From the NCBI GenBank assembly GCA_012934845.2, contig WNNJ02002056.1:1-64000 (forward strand): 64,000 nucleotides of DNA, read 5' to 3'. Each line of letters starts with the position of its first letter. The first letter of the stretch is position 1. Below, piece after piece: positions 31,997 through 45,740 of the stretch. Both the position numbers and the translations under genes were made by a program. The notes beneath the pieces were generated by a model. The model saw only the letters and a list, made by a program, of their open reading frames with translations. It did no database searches and had not been told where the DNA came from. The stretch comes from Pomphorhynchus laevis. Its lineage: Eukaryota > Acanthocephala > Palaeacanthocephala > Echinorhynchida > Pomphorhynchidae.

Positions 31997-34750
31997 TTGG
32001 ATGTTTCGCATACACCGTTCGTTTCTACTTTGTCTTTTACTGCAATAACATACGAAGAATACCCCAAGAATATTTAATTTTAATTTAAAATTAAATATTA
32101 AGTTAAAATATCGAATCTAAATTATTTAATATATGTTAATATAACATGAACTTACAGTATAGAATTAGATCATAAACTTGAAGTTGGTGAGTATGTGCGA
32201 AAAAAATTAAAAAAATAAAAATAAAAAAAATTTAAAAAATTCATAAAAAATTTTTTTTATATAAAAACAATTATCTGACTAATGCATTACTGTATTGAAC
32301 GTCTTTTAAATGGTTTACAGTGCGATTACGTATGGTGTACATGAATAGTAGGTAACATATAATTGGCACAATATGTGTCATAAATGATAACATACGAAAT
32401 ATTAAATAACAATCATTATTTGAGGTGAAGTTAAAATGTAAATTTTATTTTTGTTAATTTCGAGTCAGAGGTAATTTCAATATGCACTGACAAATTCCAG
32501 TGTAATAAATACCAAAATAGTGCAATAAATTCCAGTGCATTCCAGTGTAGTGTAATAAATTCCAATACAATGTCATAAATTCAAGTAAATTAAAGTAATT
32601 TTTAGTAATAAATAGCAATAATTGCTAATTGTTATTTAATAATCAATTGGAGCATAATACATCATACTGTGTGATATTCCCCAATTTAAATTTAGATTAT
32701 ATAATATCAATTTAAATACTCATATATTTAAAGTAAATAATTTAATGCAAAAAATTAATGTTAAAAATTCGATAGCAGGAAGCGTTTACTATTGGCAATG
32801 AATTTATATTGAAAGAAGAAAATTGCTTGCGCTTTTTTCTATTGAAACAAAGTGCAAGTGATGCAATAGTTTTCTGAATAGCGCACTTTTTTGCTTGGTA
32901 ACTATCAAATGTTCAATAACTTGTCAAATCCGATGAAATCTAAAAGACTTTATTGAAAGAGTATAAAAGACTCAAATATTGCAAATACTTTACCATTAAT
33001 TCACACCCAGAATACTTCGACATACCTAAGCTACCACCTGCAGTTCATCAATACTGCAGTCATCATGTGTTACCTGCCATTATGTGATTATCATCGATAA
33101 TGAAAGATCCGAAATAACCAAATCAAAGCAATGTGGAAACCATTACATAAATATTTTCATGGTACTTTGAACAAACAAATTGTTATGCTTAGCGAATATA
33201 TATATTATCTACAATTAATTCGATGATATACGATGACAGTAAGTAATTTTACTGAAAAGCTTATTCATCAATAGTAACATTCCTGTGCCGATGAAGTCGT
33301 TTTAGACAACATAGTCTTACACACATATACAAATCTAGACAAAATGTTCAATTAACGCGACGTTCTGATTACTTTAAATAATTTTATCTTATAACTTTAA
33401 ATAAATCTATAACTTTAAAGTTAATTTTTAACTTTAAATAAATCTAGACAAAATGTTCAATTAACGCGACGTTCTGATTACTTTAAATGATTTTTAAAAA
33501 ATTAAAATAATTTTTAAATTTTTGCACTTTTAAATTTCCCATTACCGCAACTAGTGTTGGCAAATATTCTTTAATTTTAGAATGTTATTAACAACATAAT
33601 GGACAGCATTAATGATATCAACATAATGGAACGGCCGTTTAACAAATTAATTATAGAGGGTAGTCTACTTAAAAATAATAGCAATTTATTTTAAGTACAA
33701 GATATGATAGCATCCATTTCTTGGATGAAATGGTTTTTTCATTGGTGAAATGAAAAAACTCGACAAAATATTAATCAATTGCAAATAAAATATCGTAAGT
33801 TTACGTTCATGAAATTGCATATTGCATAATGTATTTATTTGTCATGGAATATTGAATACTTAAGATTCAATAAAGGAAATTTCATAAAGTGGTTTCTGGC
33901 TCTGTGCTTTATCATCGACATAACATCGTTTATCAAATTGATCGGGCAAAGTTTTCCGGCGTTTGACTAATAACCGATTGCAATTTCAAATTAGATTCTA
34001 CTTCATCGACTTCTAAAAACAATGGAATCGTTTTAGAATTCTATCCAAGGTAAGATATATCTTAAAGTATATTTATAATGGTCATAGTCAATTTCTTATA
34101 CTCAGCAAACGTTTTGCACAAATAATTTTGATATAAATATCACAATATGGTCCCGTTCTCACTTTCTTATGTTGCCTTTTAAGAATATATATCACTGTAC
34201 ATATTTTATAAGTGGTATTGTAGTGTGAAAATTTTAATTCTTGAAAATGGCTATAATTGAACTTTAGACAATATGCTATTGTCATATTTTTAGTCAACAA
34301 TTTGGCGAAGAAGAAATTTTCCGACTTTGTATGAATTACCGAGGTGTTGACTTGGTATAAAGCTATACAGCAATCTTTTATGATATCTACACTGCCGGCA
34401 ACAGTTGAGTGGGTCGTGAGCTAGATGTCCAAAAATGTATCAGTAAATCCAAATTCTTATCTATCACAGATTCTATTGATTGATCTTCTCCAATTGTTGA
34501 GGTGTTTCCATTAGTCATTCACTCCATGCATTATTTAATTTGATTATCTTTCTAATTTGATTGAGTTTCAATATTATTAAATGTAAAATAAAAAATATTA
34601 ATATCAAATATTAATTTAATATTACATTTAATTATAATATTATTAAATTTCAATTATTAAATGTATTATAAATTGATTGTTCATTCATATTGGATTATTT
34701 ATTAGTGGAGAGAATGAAGAAAATATTTATTTGAGCGAATTTTCAATATC
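31997..34750. other. AT-rich interior of the composite inverted repeat, no gene seen
   Basis: No coding frame is recognised. A segment of about 45 bases starting 'tctagacaaaatgttcaatt' is duplicated at about 33336 and 33444. The run 'attccagtgtaataaat' repeats imperfectly at 32490-32590. Confidence 0.5.
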
Positions 34751-34753
34751 CTA

Positions 34754-34803
34754 CTGCTATTATCATCAGGAGTGATGATAATCACTGCTGATGATAATAG
34801 CAG
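34754..34803. repeat. Nested perfect hairpin
   Basis: CTGCTATTATCATCAG pairs with CTGATGATAATAGCAG, and inside it AGTGAT pairs with ATCACT. The right arm contains a CTGATGA box, possibly a hammerhead relic, but no GAAA box accompanies it. Confidence 0.8.
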
Positions 34804-35089
34804 CAGGCAATTATTACTCCATGTCAAGTTGACACTATTAGCGTATTAAAACTCAGATAAAAACTCTTAAACAAAGTTCTGTTAAGATATTCTTATTTTA
34901 GATTAAGACAACATATTATCATCACTAATAATCTCTCGCTTTTTTAATTGAAGATTTAAAGAAATATAACAGAAAATCGAAAACCAAAGAAAAGGATTTT
35001 GTATTTTGGAATGTAATTCGTTTTTAGAAATAGTGTATAGTTAGGTTTTCGTATTTTCTGAATAAATCACATTCGGCTTTTTAATTTTT

Positions 35090-35625
35090 CTGGTGTTACT
35101 TTCTTCTTTTTCGTTAGGGTTTGTTCCGCTTCGTTACGGAGTCCGCCTTTTTGACCAAATTCTTTAATTTTTCTGTCTTTCGCGCATTCTTCAGTTACGC
35201 TAGCTACTATCATATCCCTTCTTATTGTGTCCAGCCATCTCTGCTAAGGACGCCCAAGCGGTCATTTTACTGATACAACCAGGTCTATCCCACTTTTTAT
35301 GACGGTGGTTGTGTTTGCGCGAAATACATGACCAAATCATTGTAATCGGGCTTCACGCAATTTTTCCTCAATCGGCTGAACTCTAAACCTTTTTCGGATA
35401 ATTTCGTTTCTTAAGTGATCGAGCAGTGTGATAATCGAGCAGTGTGATCGAGCATGGTGTTCCTTTGAATCTCTAATAAAATAAAGCAACAATTTAGGAA
35501 ATACAACGCTCATCATTCTAACTTTAGCCATACTTTCTTGGTTTTTCAGTTTTCTGTAGCTTTCATTTAAATCTTCAATTAAACAATGCAACAGTTTAAA
35601 ATCATTGTATTTTATCTTCAAAAAA
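35090..35625 (-). mobile_element. RTE-like LINE 3' fragment
   Basis: The minus strand gives the C-terminal signature of endonuclease-RT LINEs: VQPIEEKLREARL, then FGHVFRANTTT, PLGRP, RWLDTIRRDM, then EECAKDRKIKEF and an AAGAAG-rich tail. This order (REARL.WFGHV...GRP...W.D.I..DM) is typical of RTE-type and related elements. Several in-frame stops show that it is dead. It is 5'-truncated: sequence before VQPIEE resembles nothing known. Confidence 0.75.
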
Positions 35626-35769
35626 TATAAATATAAACAACAATATAAAAATATATTATAAAATATAAATATAAATATATAAAATATAATAAAATGATAA
35701 AAAAAATAAAAAATATAATTTTATATATATAAAATAAATATATATTTTATATTTTAAAGAAAGATCAAT

Positions 35770-36620
35770 TTAATAAAGATATGTATACAGAACTTACTAA
35801 ATTAAATCATAACTATATTCGGAAAAAGATATACCTATATATCTTATAATAACTACTAACTCCCATCTAGCAAAAATTAAGACTTTTTACTTATTTAAAG
35901 GTAGGGACATCTATATTTAGACAAATAAAAGGTGTTCCAATGGGCGGTAATAGTAGCCCAATTATAGCTGACTTATTTTTAATCTTTATGAAATATGAAT
36001 TTGTTCATTTAATCTTTATGATCATTTGATCATAAAGAAGGTATATATCTAGATATGAACATTAAATGAACATCAATTAAAACTACTTTTAATTTATATC
36101 GTAAAGATGACATATTATATCGTAAAGATGACAAATAAAAGGTGTTCCAATGGGCGGTAATAGTAGCCCAATTATAGCTGACTTATTTTTAATCTTTATG
36201 AAATATGAATTTGTTCATTTAATCTTTATGATCATTTGATCATAAAGAAGGTATATATCTAGATATGAACATTAAATGAACATCAATTAAAACTACTTTT
36301 AATTTATATCGTAAATATGACATATTTAAATTTACAAGAAACATATTTTTGCATTAACATTCATGCATACCATATAATATAAAATATAATACATTAAATA
36401 ATGAAATTTTAAGAATTGCAGCAATATGTAATGATATTATTTTTTTTTTCAAAATCATTTAAATAATTTAATAAATGTATATTTTAAACTAGGTTACTAT
36501 AAAAATACCATCAAACAGAAAGTAGTAAAATATATAAATCAACAATAATATTAAAATTGAATTTAAAATCATTATTGGAAAATATTTATGGATGGATAAT
36601 AAATAATATACTTTGTATTA
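35770..36620 (+). mobile_element. Penelope-like element copy with internal duplication
   Basis: The plus strand carries the PLE motif B region (GVPMGGNSSPIIADLFL) twice, because a segment of about 200 bases starting 'acaaataaaaggtgttccaa' is tandemly duplicated (about 35920 and 36128). It continues through the C-terminal part (NTLNNEILRIAA) to about 36600, then into the PLE 3' block at 36650. Broken and inactive. It lies between the arms of the large inverted repeat. Confidence 0.8.
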
Positions 36621-36649
36621 GAGTACGATTTTATATATATTCAAATTAA

Positions 36650-37505
36650 TCAGAGAAAATACATCCTTAGCACGTATTTGGCCCTGCTGTTATGTTGGGT
36701 CGAGGAATTAGGTGCCGAAGCTTGATAGCATAGCAGTTCCTCTTGATGATATCTAATCCTTATTCTGATACAACGTCTGTTATTTAAAATGACTTTTAAT
36801 TTAAATTTCGAATTTTTATTTTAACTTGATATAAATTATAAAAAATCTTATAACAATTGTTTATTTTATTATTTAATTTTGATTTAGCATTATTATTTAA
36901 CTCGAATGCATTTGTGAGCTGAAATTCTTCTAGTTGTGGCACAATATTATGCTCACAGGTATTGTTTCTATTCTTGATACATCAGGACGCTACTAATCAG
37001 TTTGTGCGGGTCTCATCAGCTGCTCACCCAGACATACATTTTACGTTTCGACCCTAATTATCTGCTTACTCCGTACACTGGTGCTGATCGTCTTTGAACT
37101 CAGGACGTCTTTGAACTCAGATCGTCTTTGAACTTAAGACTACGGTATCTTGATTCAACGCTAAATCTACTTTGCTGGCTGCTCCAACCAGCCAATTTTA
37201 TATTACCGAAAGTAATATAAAACAATGTATATCTACACCACTGGAGCAGCCAGCCAAGTAGATTTAGCGTTAAATCAAGATACAGACGTCCTGAGTTCAA
37301 AGACGATCAGCACCAGTGTACGGAGTAAGCAGATAATAAGGGTCGAAACGTAAAATGTATGTCTGGGTCAGCAGCTTATGAGACCCACCAAGACTGATTC
37401 GTATCTTCCTGCGAGGATAATATTGTGCCACTACCAGAACATTATTATGTTTTGTTTATTTTATAATTATATTAAATACGTAGACTCAGTTAGCTGATTT
37501 GATTA
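36650..37505 (+). repeat. PLE 3' block and terminal repeat, split by an insertion
   Basis: 36650-36897 holds the 3' block ('gcacgtatttggccctgctg', 'tagcatagcagttcctcttg', then the 'gatacaacgtctgttattta' tail). The same repeat resumes at 37438 and ends at about 37505 with GACTCAGTTAGCTGATTTGA. The interval 36898-37437 is inserted in 'agcattattatgttttg', leaving CATTATTAT on both sides. Confidence 0.75.
36898..37437. mobile_element. Palindromic insertion with 9-bp target duplication and hammerhead-like boxes
   Basis: The target CATTATTAT flanks it on both sides. The two halves are near-perfect inverted copies around about 37208. In the minus reading of the left half: GGGTC, GAAAC, GTA-AAATG-TAT, GTC, a short segment, CAG, CTGATGA, GACCC. 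GGGTC/GACCC form a 5-bp stem II, and ACGTA/TATGT a 5-bp stem III ahead of a GTC cleavage triplet. The right half carries the same with one changed core base (CTTATGA). No coding capacity. Its outer part is shared with 31610-31850. Confidence 0.75.
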
Positions 37506-38460
37506 ATACATTCGCTTCTGCAATTGCTAATTAAAATGTGAAATGTTTTTTGGTAGATTACTATAAAGAAAAGTGTACTTTGATCTCGGATATGAATGTG
37601 TTTGTTATTATTAGCTAAAGATCGAACCTACGGTTATCCTCTAAAGCGTTTAAAATAACACTTTAAAAATATGTTCTTCACATTGTGCTAAATAACCATT
37701 AACCATTCTACATCACTACCACTTGTGTTGTAAGACCACTTTTATATCACTATTGTTTTATTAAAAAATTTATTAATATATTAAAAAATTGTTTTATTGA
37801 AACAATGAGCAATAAATTAAAGAACAAATTCTAGAGTACATGGATTCACCGTTGAGTTGTTACTATTCTCGATCTTCCGAATGTTGTATTTTTAAATTGT
37901 ATAATTCATTCGCAATTTGATTTATCCTTAAAAATATATCAAAATATTTAAGCTTTATTCATCAAATAAGTATATGATTAAAATAATAATACACGATTGC
38001 CGGCAAAATTTTGAAGCCTTCGTTACTTACTGTCAATATTACCCTGAAAATTGATAATAATTTGACAAAATTGTTCGATTTTTTTTAATTCGAATAATTG
38101 ATAATTTATTTTAATTTAATAATTAAAATAAATTATTAAATTAAATTATCAAATAAATTATTTGATAATTTATCCAATGATTAATTGATTAAAATCATTC
38201 GTGAATTAGAAGTGATTTAATCTATTGTTAAATATATAATTTACAAAAATAATTCAATAATATTCAAATAACAAGTAATAACTAGTTATGAATATTATTT
38301 AAAAATTAATAAATTTTTAAATAACTGCGAATCTATAATTACGAACATATATTCGTAGTCTTAAATAACTTCGAATACATACGCATTTTGTTAACAGTCT
38401 TTTGTTAGTCACCAACTGGATCAAAAGCTACTAGCTAATGCCAGCTAAGTATGTTTTGAC
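37506..38460. other. AT-rich, no gene seen
   Basis: Part of the interior of the composite inverted repeat; no recognisable feature apart from AT palindromes near 38100-38165. Confidence 0.45.
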
Positions 38461-38467
38461 ATATTCG

Positions 38468-38545
38468 TGCCGTCTGCCGGTCCTCCTCTGCATCCAGCAG
38501 TGGGAGGTACCCTGTACTTATGAGTCAAAACAATTATGAAACGAT
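38468..38545 (+). ncRNA. Type III hammerhead relic
   Basis: This is a diverged copy of the 62173-62251 ribozyme. It keeps GCCGTCTGCC, 'ggtcctcctctgcatccag', a changed core (CTTATGA) followed by GTC, and ATGAAACGA. Stem I and stem II no longer pair well, so it is a fossil. Confidence 0.7.
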
Positions 38546-38794
38546 CGACTTTTGTAACTGCCACACTATTAATAAATTACTTCCAAAGGAACTCTGTCAT
38601 TTCTCATTATATATTATATCATGTGTGACAAAATATTATATTATAATATAATATTGTGGCCCATTTTATACTTATATTAAAAATATGAATATAAATATTA
38701 ATGTATTTATATTCATATTAAAATGTATTTAAATGTATTAAAATGCATTTTAATATATACATATTAAAATGTATTTAATATATTCATATTAAAA

Positions 38795-38835
38795 TTCACG
38801 ACCTCGATTATATTAAATATAATCGAGGTCGTGAA
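38795..38835. repeat. Short perfect hairpin
   Basis: TTCACGACCTCGATTATAT and its complement around a two- to three-base centre. Confidence 0.85.
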
Positions 38836-39371
38836 CTTTCATTCAGTAGCAATTTAGCCATTAACGAGCTAAATTGTGTTAATTCATTAACACAATTTAA
38901 TTTAGAACATCACGTATTTTTAATATTTTAATGTAAAGAAAAAACTGATACATTGGATTTAAAATACGCAAATCCAGAAAAGAAATAATTTTCTTCCTGG
39001 CCGTCACTAAATACTTAATTTTAATAACAAAATTATGGATAAAGAACTATAATTTTGATGAAAACCTTTATAATTGATATTTTGATATTATTTAAAATTC
39101 ATTATAAAAGTGATTATCTCAGAATTCGACATAATTAAATTATTAACTGTTCATACAGTAGCGCTTTATTATCAAAATTCAATTTTTAATTTACCTGTAT
39201 TAAATTTCTGTTATAACAAAAAACAAGGTATAAATATTTATATCTGCAAATATTTATAAATATGCTTAAATATATTTATTATAATTATATAAATATTTAT
39301 AACATACAGCATGATAACATATCTTATGCACGAGAAATATTAACACGAGAAATACATTTACACTTATACAT

Positions 39372-40557
39372 TTACACGAGAAAAATCATTTTATATAAAT
39401 TTTACAACGTTTCGACTATACACAATGACCCTTTTCAAGATAGTACTTGTTATTCTGTAAAAACAAGTACTATATTGTAAAAGATCACTGTTTATGAATA
39501 AAACGTTGTAAAAATGTATATAAAAGAACTGTTCTCGTGTGGATAATTTAATATTTCTTATCCTAGGATTAGTTGGCACACGAATGTAATTTTTATCAGA
39601 ATTGAATAATCACTTATGTTATCTAGAATTTATAACTTACGTTTAGAATTTACAAAGCCATAATAATTATGTTAAATTGCTAGCTGTTCATACGGTAGAA
39701 CATTATTATCAAGATTTAATTTTTAATTTACATTTACATAAATTCCTTTTATAACAAGAAAACAATATAAAATGGTTAAATATTTATTTTTAAAATATAT
39801 TTCTGAAATAAAACACATTTGCATTCAAAAATGCTTTAAAATGAATGTATCAAATAAAATCAGTTTGATTGTGCTAGATAAAACTAAATACATTATTTTT
39901 GATGTTATTGACATCAATTATTATAATGAAGTTTATGAGAAGGAAGGATTTACAAAGCCATAATAATTATATTGAATATCATCAGAGGTCGCAGTTGAAA
40001 CATCATGTACAATCAATTTCGATTAAGTATAAATTATCAATGCTCTTTTATTTGAAAACCCCATTCCATACATTTTGGCATTATTAACTTGATGTAATTG
40101 ATAACTGTTTCTGATATCACACTCATAGCTTTTGGTTTTTCATAAATAGCAAACTATCTCTATAATTACAATTTACAATTTAAAAAAATGATTTTCCCTG
40201 TATTCCACTTAAAAAATTGATTGAGATAATAATTTTTATTATTGGAATTGAAATTTTAAAGAAATTTCATTGAAATCATATTATTTATTAATTATCAAAT
40301 TATTTATTAATTTATCAATTAATGTATTTTATTTAATTGAAATTTTATTGAAATTTTGATTGTTGAAATTATGAAATATTTAAGCAATTGTTTGCTTGTT
40401 AGATTAATTAAACTACAAACTGTATTGTAAGAACTGCACATGTATTCATCTTTTAATATTCTAAACTCGTTAAATACTAAGCCTAATATATTCTGATTGT
40501 CATCTTATTTGATTCATCAGAATCGACCAAATTCACATAACCTCTTTATGTCCTTGG
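39372..40557. repeat. Right arm of ~1.2-kb inverted repeat
   Basis: Reverse complement of 30318-31499 with about 98-99% identity by eye; the encoded short peptides differ at one residue in about 190. The identity begins sharply at 'acacgagaaaaatcatttt' and ends at 'ctttatgtccttgg', directly joined to a PLE terminal repeat. The two arms are separated by about 7.9 kb. Confidence 0.9.
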
Positions 40558-40822
40558 CAGAAACTTGATAAAATAGCAGTTCCTCCTGATAACCTTAAAG
40601 TCTTATTCTAATACATCGTATGTTATTTATTAGTCAATTCATAAAAATGACTTTTATTTTAAATTTCAATTTTTTATTTTAACTTGATATAAATTATATA
40701 AATCCAAAAACAATTATTTATTTTATTATTTAATTATTAAATTTTGATTTAGCATTATTATGTTTTGTTTATTTTATAATTATATTAAATACGTAGACTC
40801 AGTTAGCTGATTTGATTTAATA
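40558..40822 (+). repeat. PLE-associated terminal repeat, right end of composite inverted repeat
   Basis: It begins inside the PLE 3' block ('gcagaaacttgataaaatag', then TTCCTCCTGATAACC) and ends with GACTCAGTTAGCTGATTTGA. It is in the opposite orientation to 29655-30110. Confidence 0.75.
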
Positions 40823-41029
40823 AATTTATTATTATTTGATGGTTTTTTTGTCGTTATATTCTTACCAATTCAATATTCCATATTGTGACACCGACTACTG
40901 TTTTGTAGTTTGTAGAAATACGAATAGCCTGTCGTTTATATCAATTGAAGATATTTACATCAAAATCAATTGAAGGCGTTGATTGCTAACCCCCAAAATT
41001 TCAAAGCTTCGAGTGTAATATTCCATTTT

Positions 41030-41490
41030 CATAAGAGGAAATACGTCATAAGCGCGTATTTGGCCCCGTTGCTATGTTCGTATGAGGAATAGGGGCCGAA
41101 ACCTGATAGAATAGCAGTTCCTCCTGATGACCTCTAGTTCTTATTCTGATACAACATCTGTTATTTATTAGTCAATTCATAAAAAAGACTATTTTAAATT
41201 TCAATTGTTTATTTTGACTTGATATAAATTATAGAAAATCTAAGAACAATTATTAATTTTATTATTTAATTATTAAATTTTGATTTAGCATTATTATGTG
41301 TTGTTTATTTTATAATTATATTAAATAATCTACAATACTATTATACTAACGCTAAAAAAATAAATATTTTTAAAATATTTAAAAATATTATATTATATTA
41401 AAATACAATAAAATATTAAAATATGTTTTTATATTATTAAAGTATTATAAATATTTTTTTCTACCTATTAAAAAATACGTAGACTCGGTT
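41030..41490 (+). repeat. PLE 3' block and terminal repeat
   Basis: It contains GTTGCTATG, GGGGCCGAAACCTGATAG, AATAGCAG, CTCCTGATGACCTC, the tail 'tctgatacaacatctgttat', and ends GACTCGGTTAGCTAAT. The last part is interrupted by about 140 AT-rich bases. Confidence 0.7.
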
Positions 41491-41696
41491 AGCTAATATA
41501 ATTAGTTCACTACAGACAAGTGAACTTTGTTTTCTCGGTAATATAACCGAGAAAACTATCGTAGTTTAATAATGAAACTATTATTTTTATTATTTATTAT
41601 TAAATAATAATAAATATCATTAATTATTAATATTAATATTATTAATATTGAAAATGAAAAAATGGCAAATAAAAAAATGAAAAATGAAATATTTTC

Positions 41697-41775
41697 CGAC
41701 AAAATTAGGGCCCATTTGCGGGTAACCTTAAAATGTTTTATTAATGTTTTAGATTAAATAAAAAATTATATTTCA
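41697..41775 (+). repeat. Solo LINE 3' tail
   Basis: GGGCCCATTTGCGGGTAACC followed by AT-rich sequence, without any coding part. The same tail follows the LINE fragments at 15.4-15.9 kb and 43.3-43.97 kb. Confidence 0.55.
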
Positions 41776-43270
41776 ATATTATTAATATTATTAATAAATA
41801 TTACTTATTATTATTTATTAAATAAAAAATTCTTAAGTATTTATATATTTCATTATTATAATTACTGTATTATTTTATTATAATAATCACTTTACATAAA
41901 ATGTAAAGTGATTTAATGTTAAACATCGGCTTTATAAAAATACATTAATATTGTACTTTATATATTACATATATAAAGTGTATTATATAATACATAGTGT
42001 ATTATATAATACATAGTGTATTATATAATACACTATTTCATAATGCAGATTATTTACCTGTACCAGACGAATATAATTGCAGTTAAATTATTTTTATGAT
42101 TTTAATGATTTGTATATTCTACGTGATATTTTGCATGTTACGCGATATTCTATTGTGCGAATCAGGTGAATTAAATTGTTCTTTCTGTATCCACGGTATC
42201 TCTGAGATATAGAAAAATTGTAAAATTTCAATGCTTATGTTTTTAATATCGGAGAGAGTAACACATGAAATGTGTTGCTCCAGCAACACGTTAGGTGTTG
42301 CCGAAGCGAGAAAAATGAGTCCAAAAATTTAATTGCCATGTTTTCCTTTCTGTATCATAGTTTCTATTTCTTTCTAGCTTAAATTGAATTCAAGTTTAAA
42401 TTCTATGTTTTTAGTTAATAAAAAAGCTGAATAACAATTCTGTCAACTTAACTAACCTAATTATTCAAAATTAGGTTAATTATTCAAATTAGGTTACAAA
42501 ATATATATTGTATACGCAATATGAAATTGTACACTTACCGATTCGTTGTAATAAATTTAAGCATTACCTAAGACATTTTAAAATGAACACTTCAAAAGTA
42601 TTCATCGCCTTATTGTATGATTAGCTAACAATTAAATATAAATGGCTAGGATGCAGTTGTCTGCTACATATTTATCAGACAGAATTAAGTGTTGACATTT
42701 CCCATTCGGATCAATCTGAAAAAAGTAGATGCTGGCAACCATATGTTTCTTGTTAGAGAAAATTATAGAATGCATCAAATCCATTAAATAATCCTTAGGC
42801 TATTTGTATTTTTCTAGAGATCGTGCCGAAATTTTCGAATATAAGTAGGTGCATTTTATCACCTATTTTGCTGCTGCAAATAATGACATTATTTATGGCT
42901 TGTCTGTGCATGTAATAGTGGGACTACTTTAAATTAAAAGCTAATAGGTAGCGCATAAATCTGATTTATAGATTGAAATGTTTTACGATACGTAAGGCTG
43001 CGAGACTAATTTTTAAATTAGCAAACTAAAAGATTACGCAGATGGTCAAAATCAAGTGGATTCCAGTCGCTATTTTCAAACTGAATGATAAAAGCAGTTT
43101 GTAATTTAAAATCTGGAAACGTCACAAGACATGTTGTAAGCTTTCTTATTAAAGTTTCTTATTTCTTGTATGATCGAAGAATACAGGAATATAAGTTTTT
43201 TATAATTCATTATAATAAAATTCATTAATTCATTACAATAAAATCATTACAGTAATAATTCATTACAATT
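41776..43270. other. AT-rich, no gene seen
   Basis: Holds a TATATAATACATAGTG short tandem (41975-42030) and a small palindrome, 'gtgttgctccagcaacac', at about 42271-42288. No exon or mobile element was recognised. Confidence 0.45.
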
Positions 43271-43279
43271 CAAGGTTAT

Positions 43280-43975
43280 ATATGAAGGGGGTTCCCGCAA
43301 ATAGGGCCATACATTATTATAGAGCGAGAAAATGCACTAGGCATGCAAAATAATAAGAGAAATCAGGTTTCGAACACAGCGCCCAATTCGCTGTATTGAG
43401 TTTTTATGAAGTTAATAGGGTTGGAATAGCTAGAACGTACGTTGAGCGTAAATATGTTGAAACTGAGCGTGAGATTTCCTAACTGATGCCTCGTTTCATC
43501 TTTATGGCTAGATCGGGATAAGGACTCGTTGACCGATGCGTTAATATCGAAGCCGTGGTTTTGATTAATCTTTCCGCTCCTTTGCCCAATGCTCCCGAAG
43601 TGGAGAAAATAAGAGGTATAAAAGCCCTCGTTCAACTAGCGTTATCCGTTCACTGTATTTGGCTTTCTTGCGCAGCTCGTTGTGCTCGAAGATAGACTCA
43701 GGATTCCGTGAAATGATCGATTGAGCAAGTACAGCAAAAAAATAACGTCAAAAAACGTTCGCTCAAATCGACCACCGTGCAGACCATAACAAACGATGTC
43801 AAGGCGCGCGCTTGGATCACAGGTTGTTGTTCGTTCGAAATTAATATCTTCAGGAACCTCGGTTAGCTGAGATTCGCTGGCTACGCAGTGAGATATGCGG
43901 CTAAGGTAGTGTGAGATGATGTCGCGGACCGCATTATGCCGAATCGAAGGCATGGCTCCTCGTTTACATGATAAA
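43280..43975 (-). mobile_element. 5'-truncated non-LTR retrotransposon tail with endonuclease-like domain
   Basis: The minus strand reads MPSIRHNAVRDIISHYLSRI, then ARLDIVCYGLHGGRFERTFF, then (other frame) FIPLIFSTSGALGKGAERL. This matches from memory a common invertebrate LINE C-terminus ('PSIRHNE.RD', 'ARLDI...GFWGGRFEKTFFDVRVFNP', 'F.PLVFS.SGGMG..A..FYKRLA'), where the RLDI...FFDV part looks like a PD-(D/E)XK restriction-like endonuclease. The frame shifts after FFDVIF and a stop follows later. It ends with GGCCCTATTTGCGGG, the same tail as at 15.87 kb. The upstream end near 43975 is abrupt, so this is a 5'-truncated dead copy. Confidence 0.75.
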
Positions 43976-45740
<1,765 letters not shown>

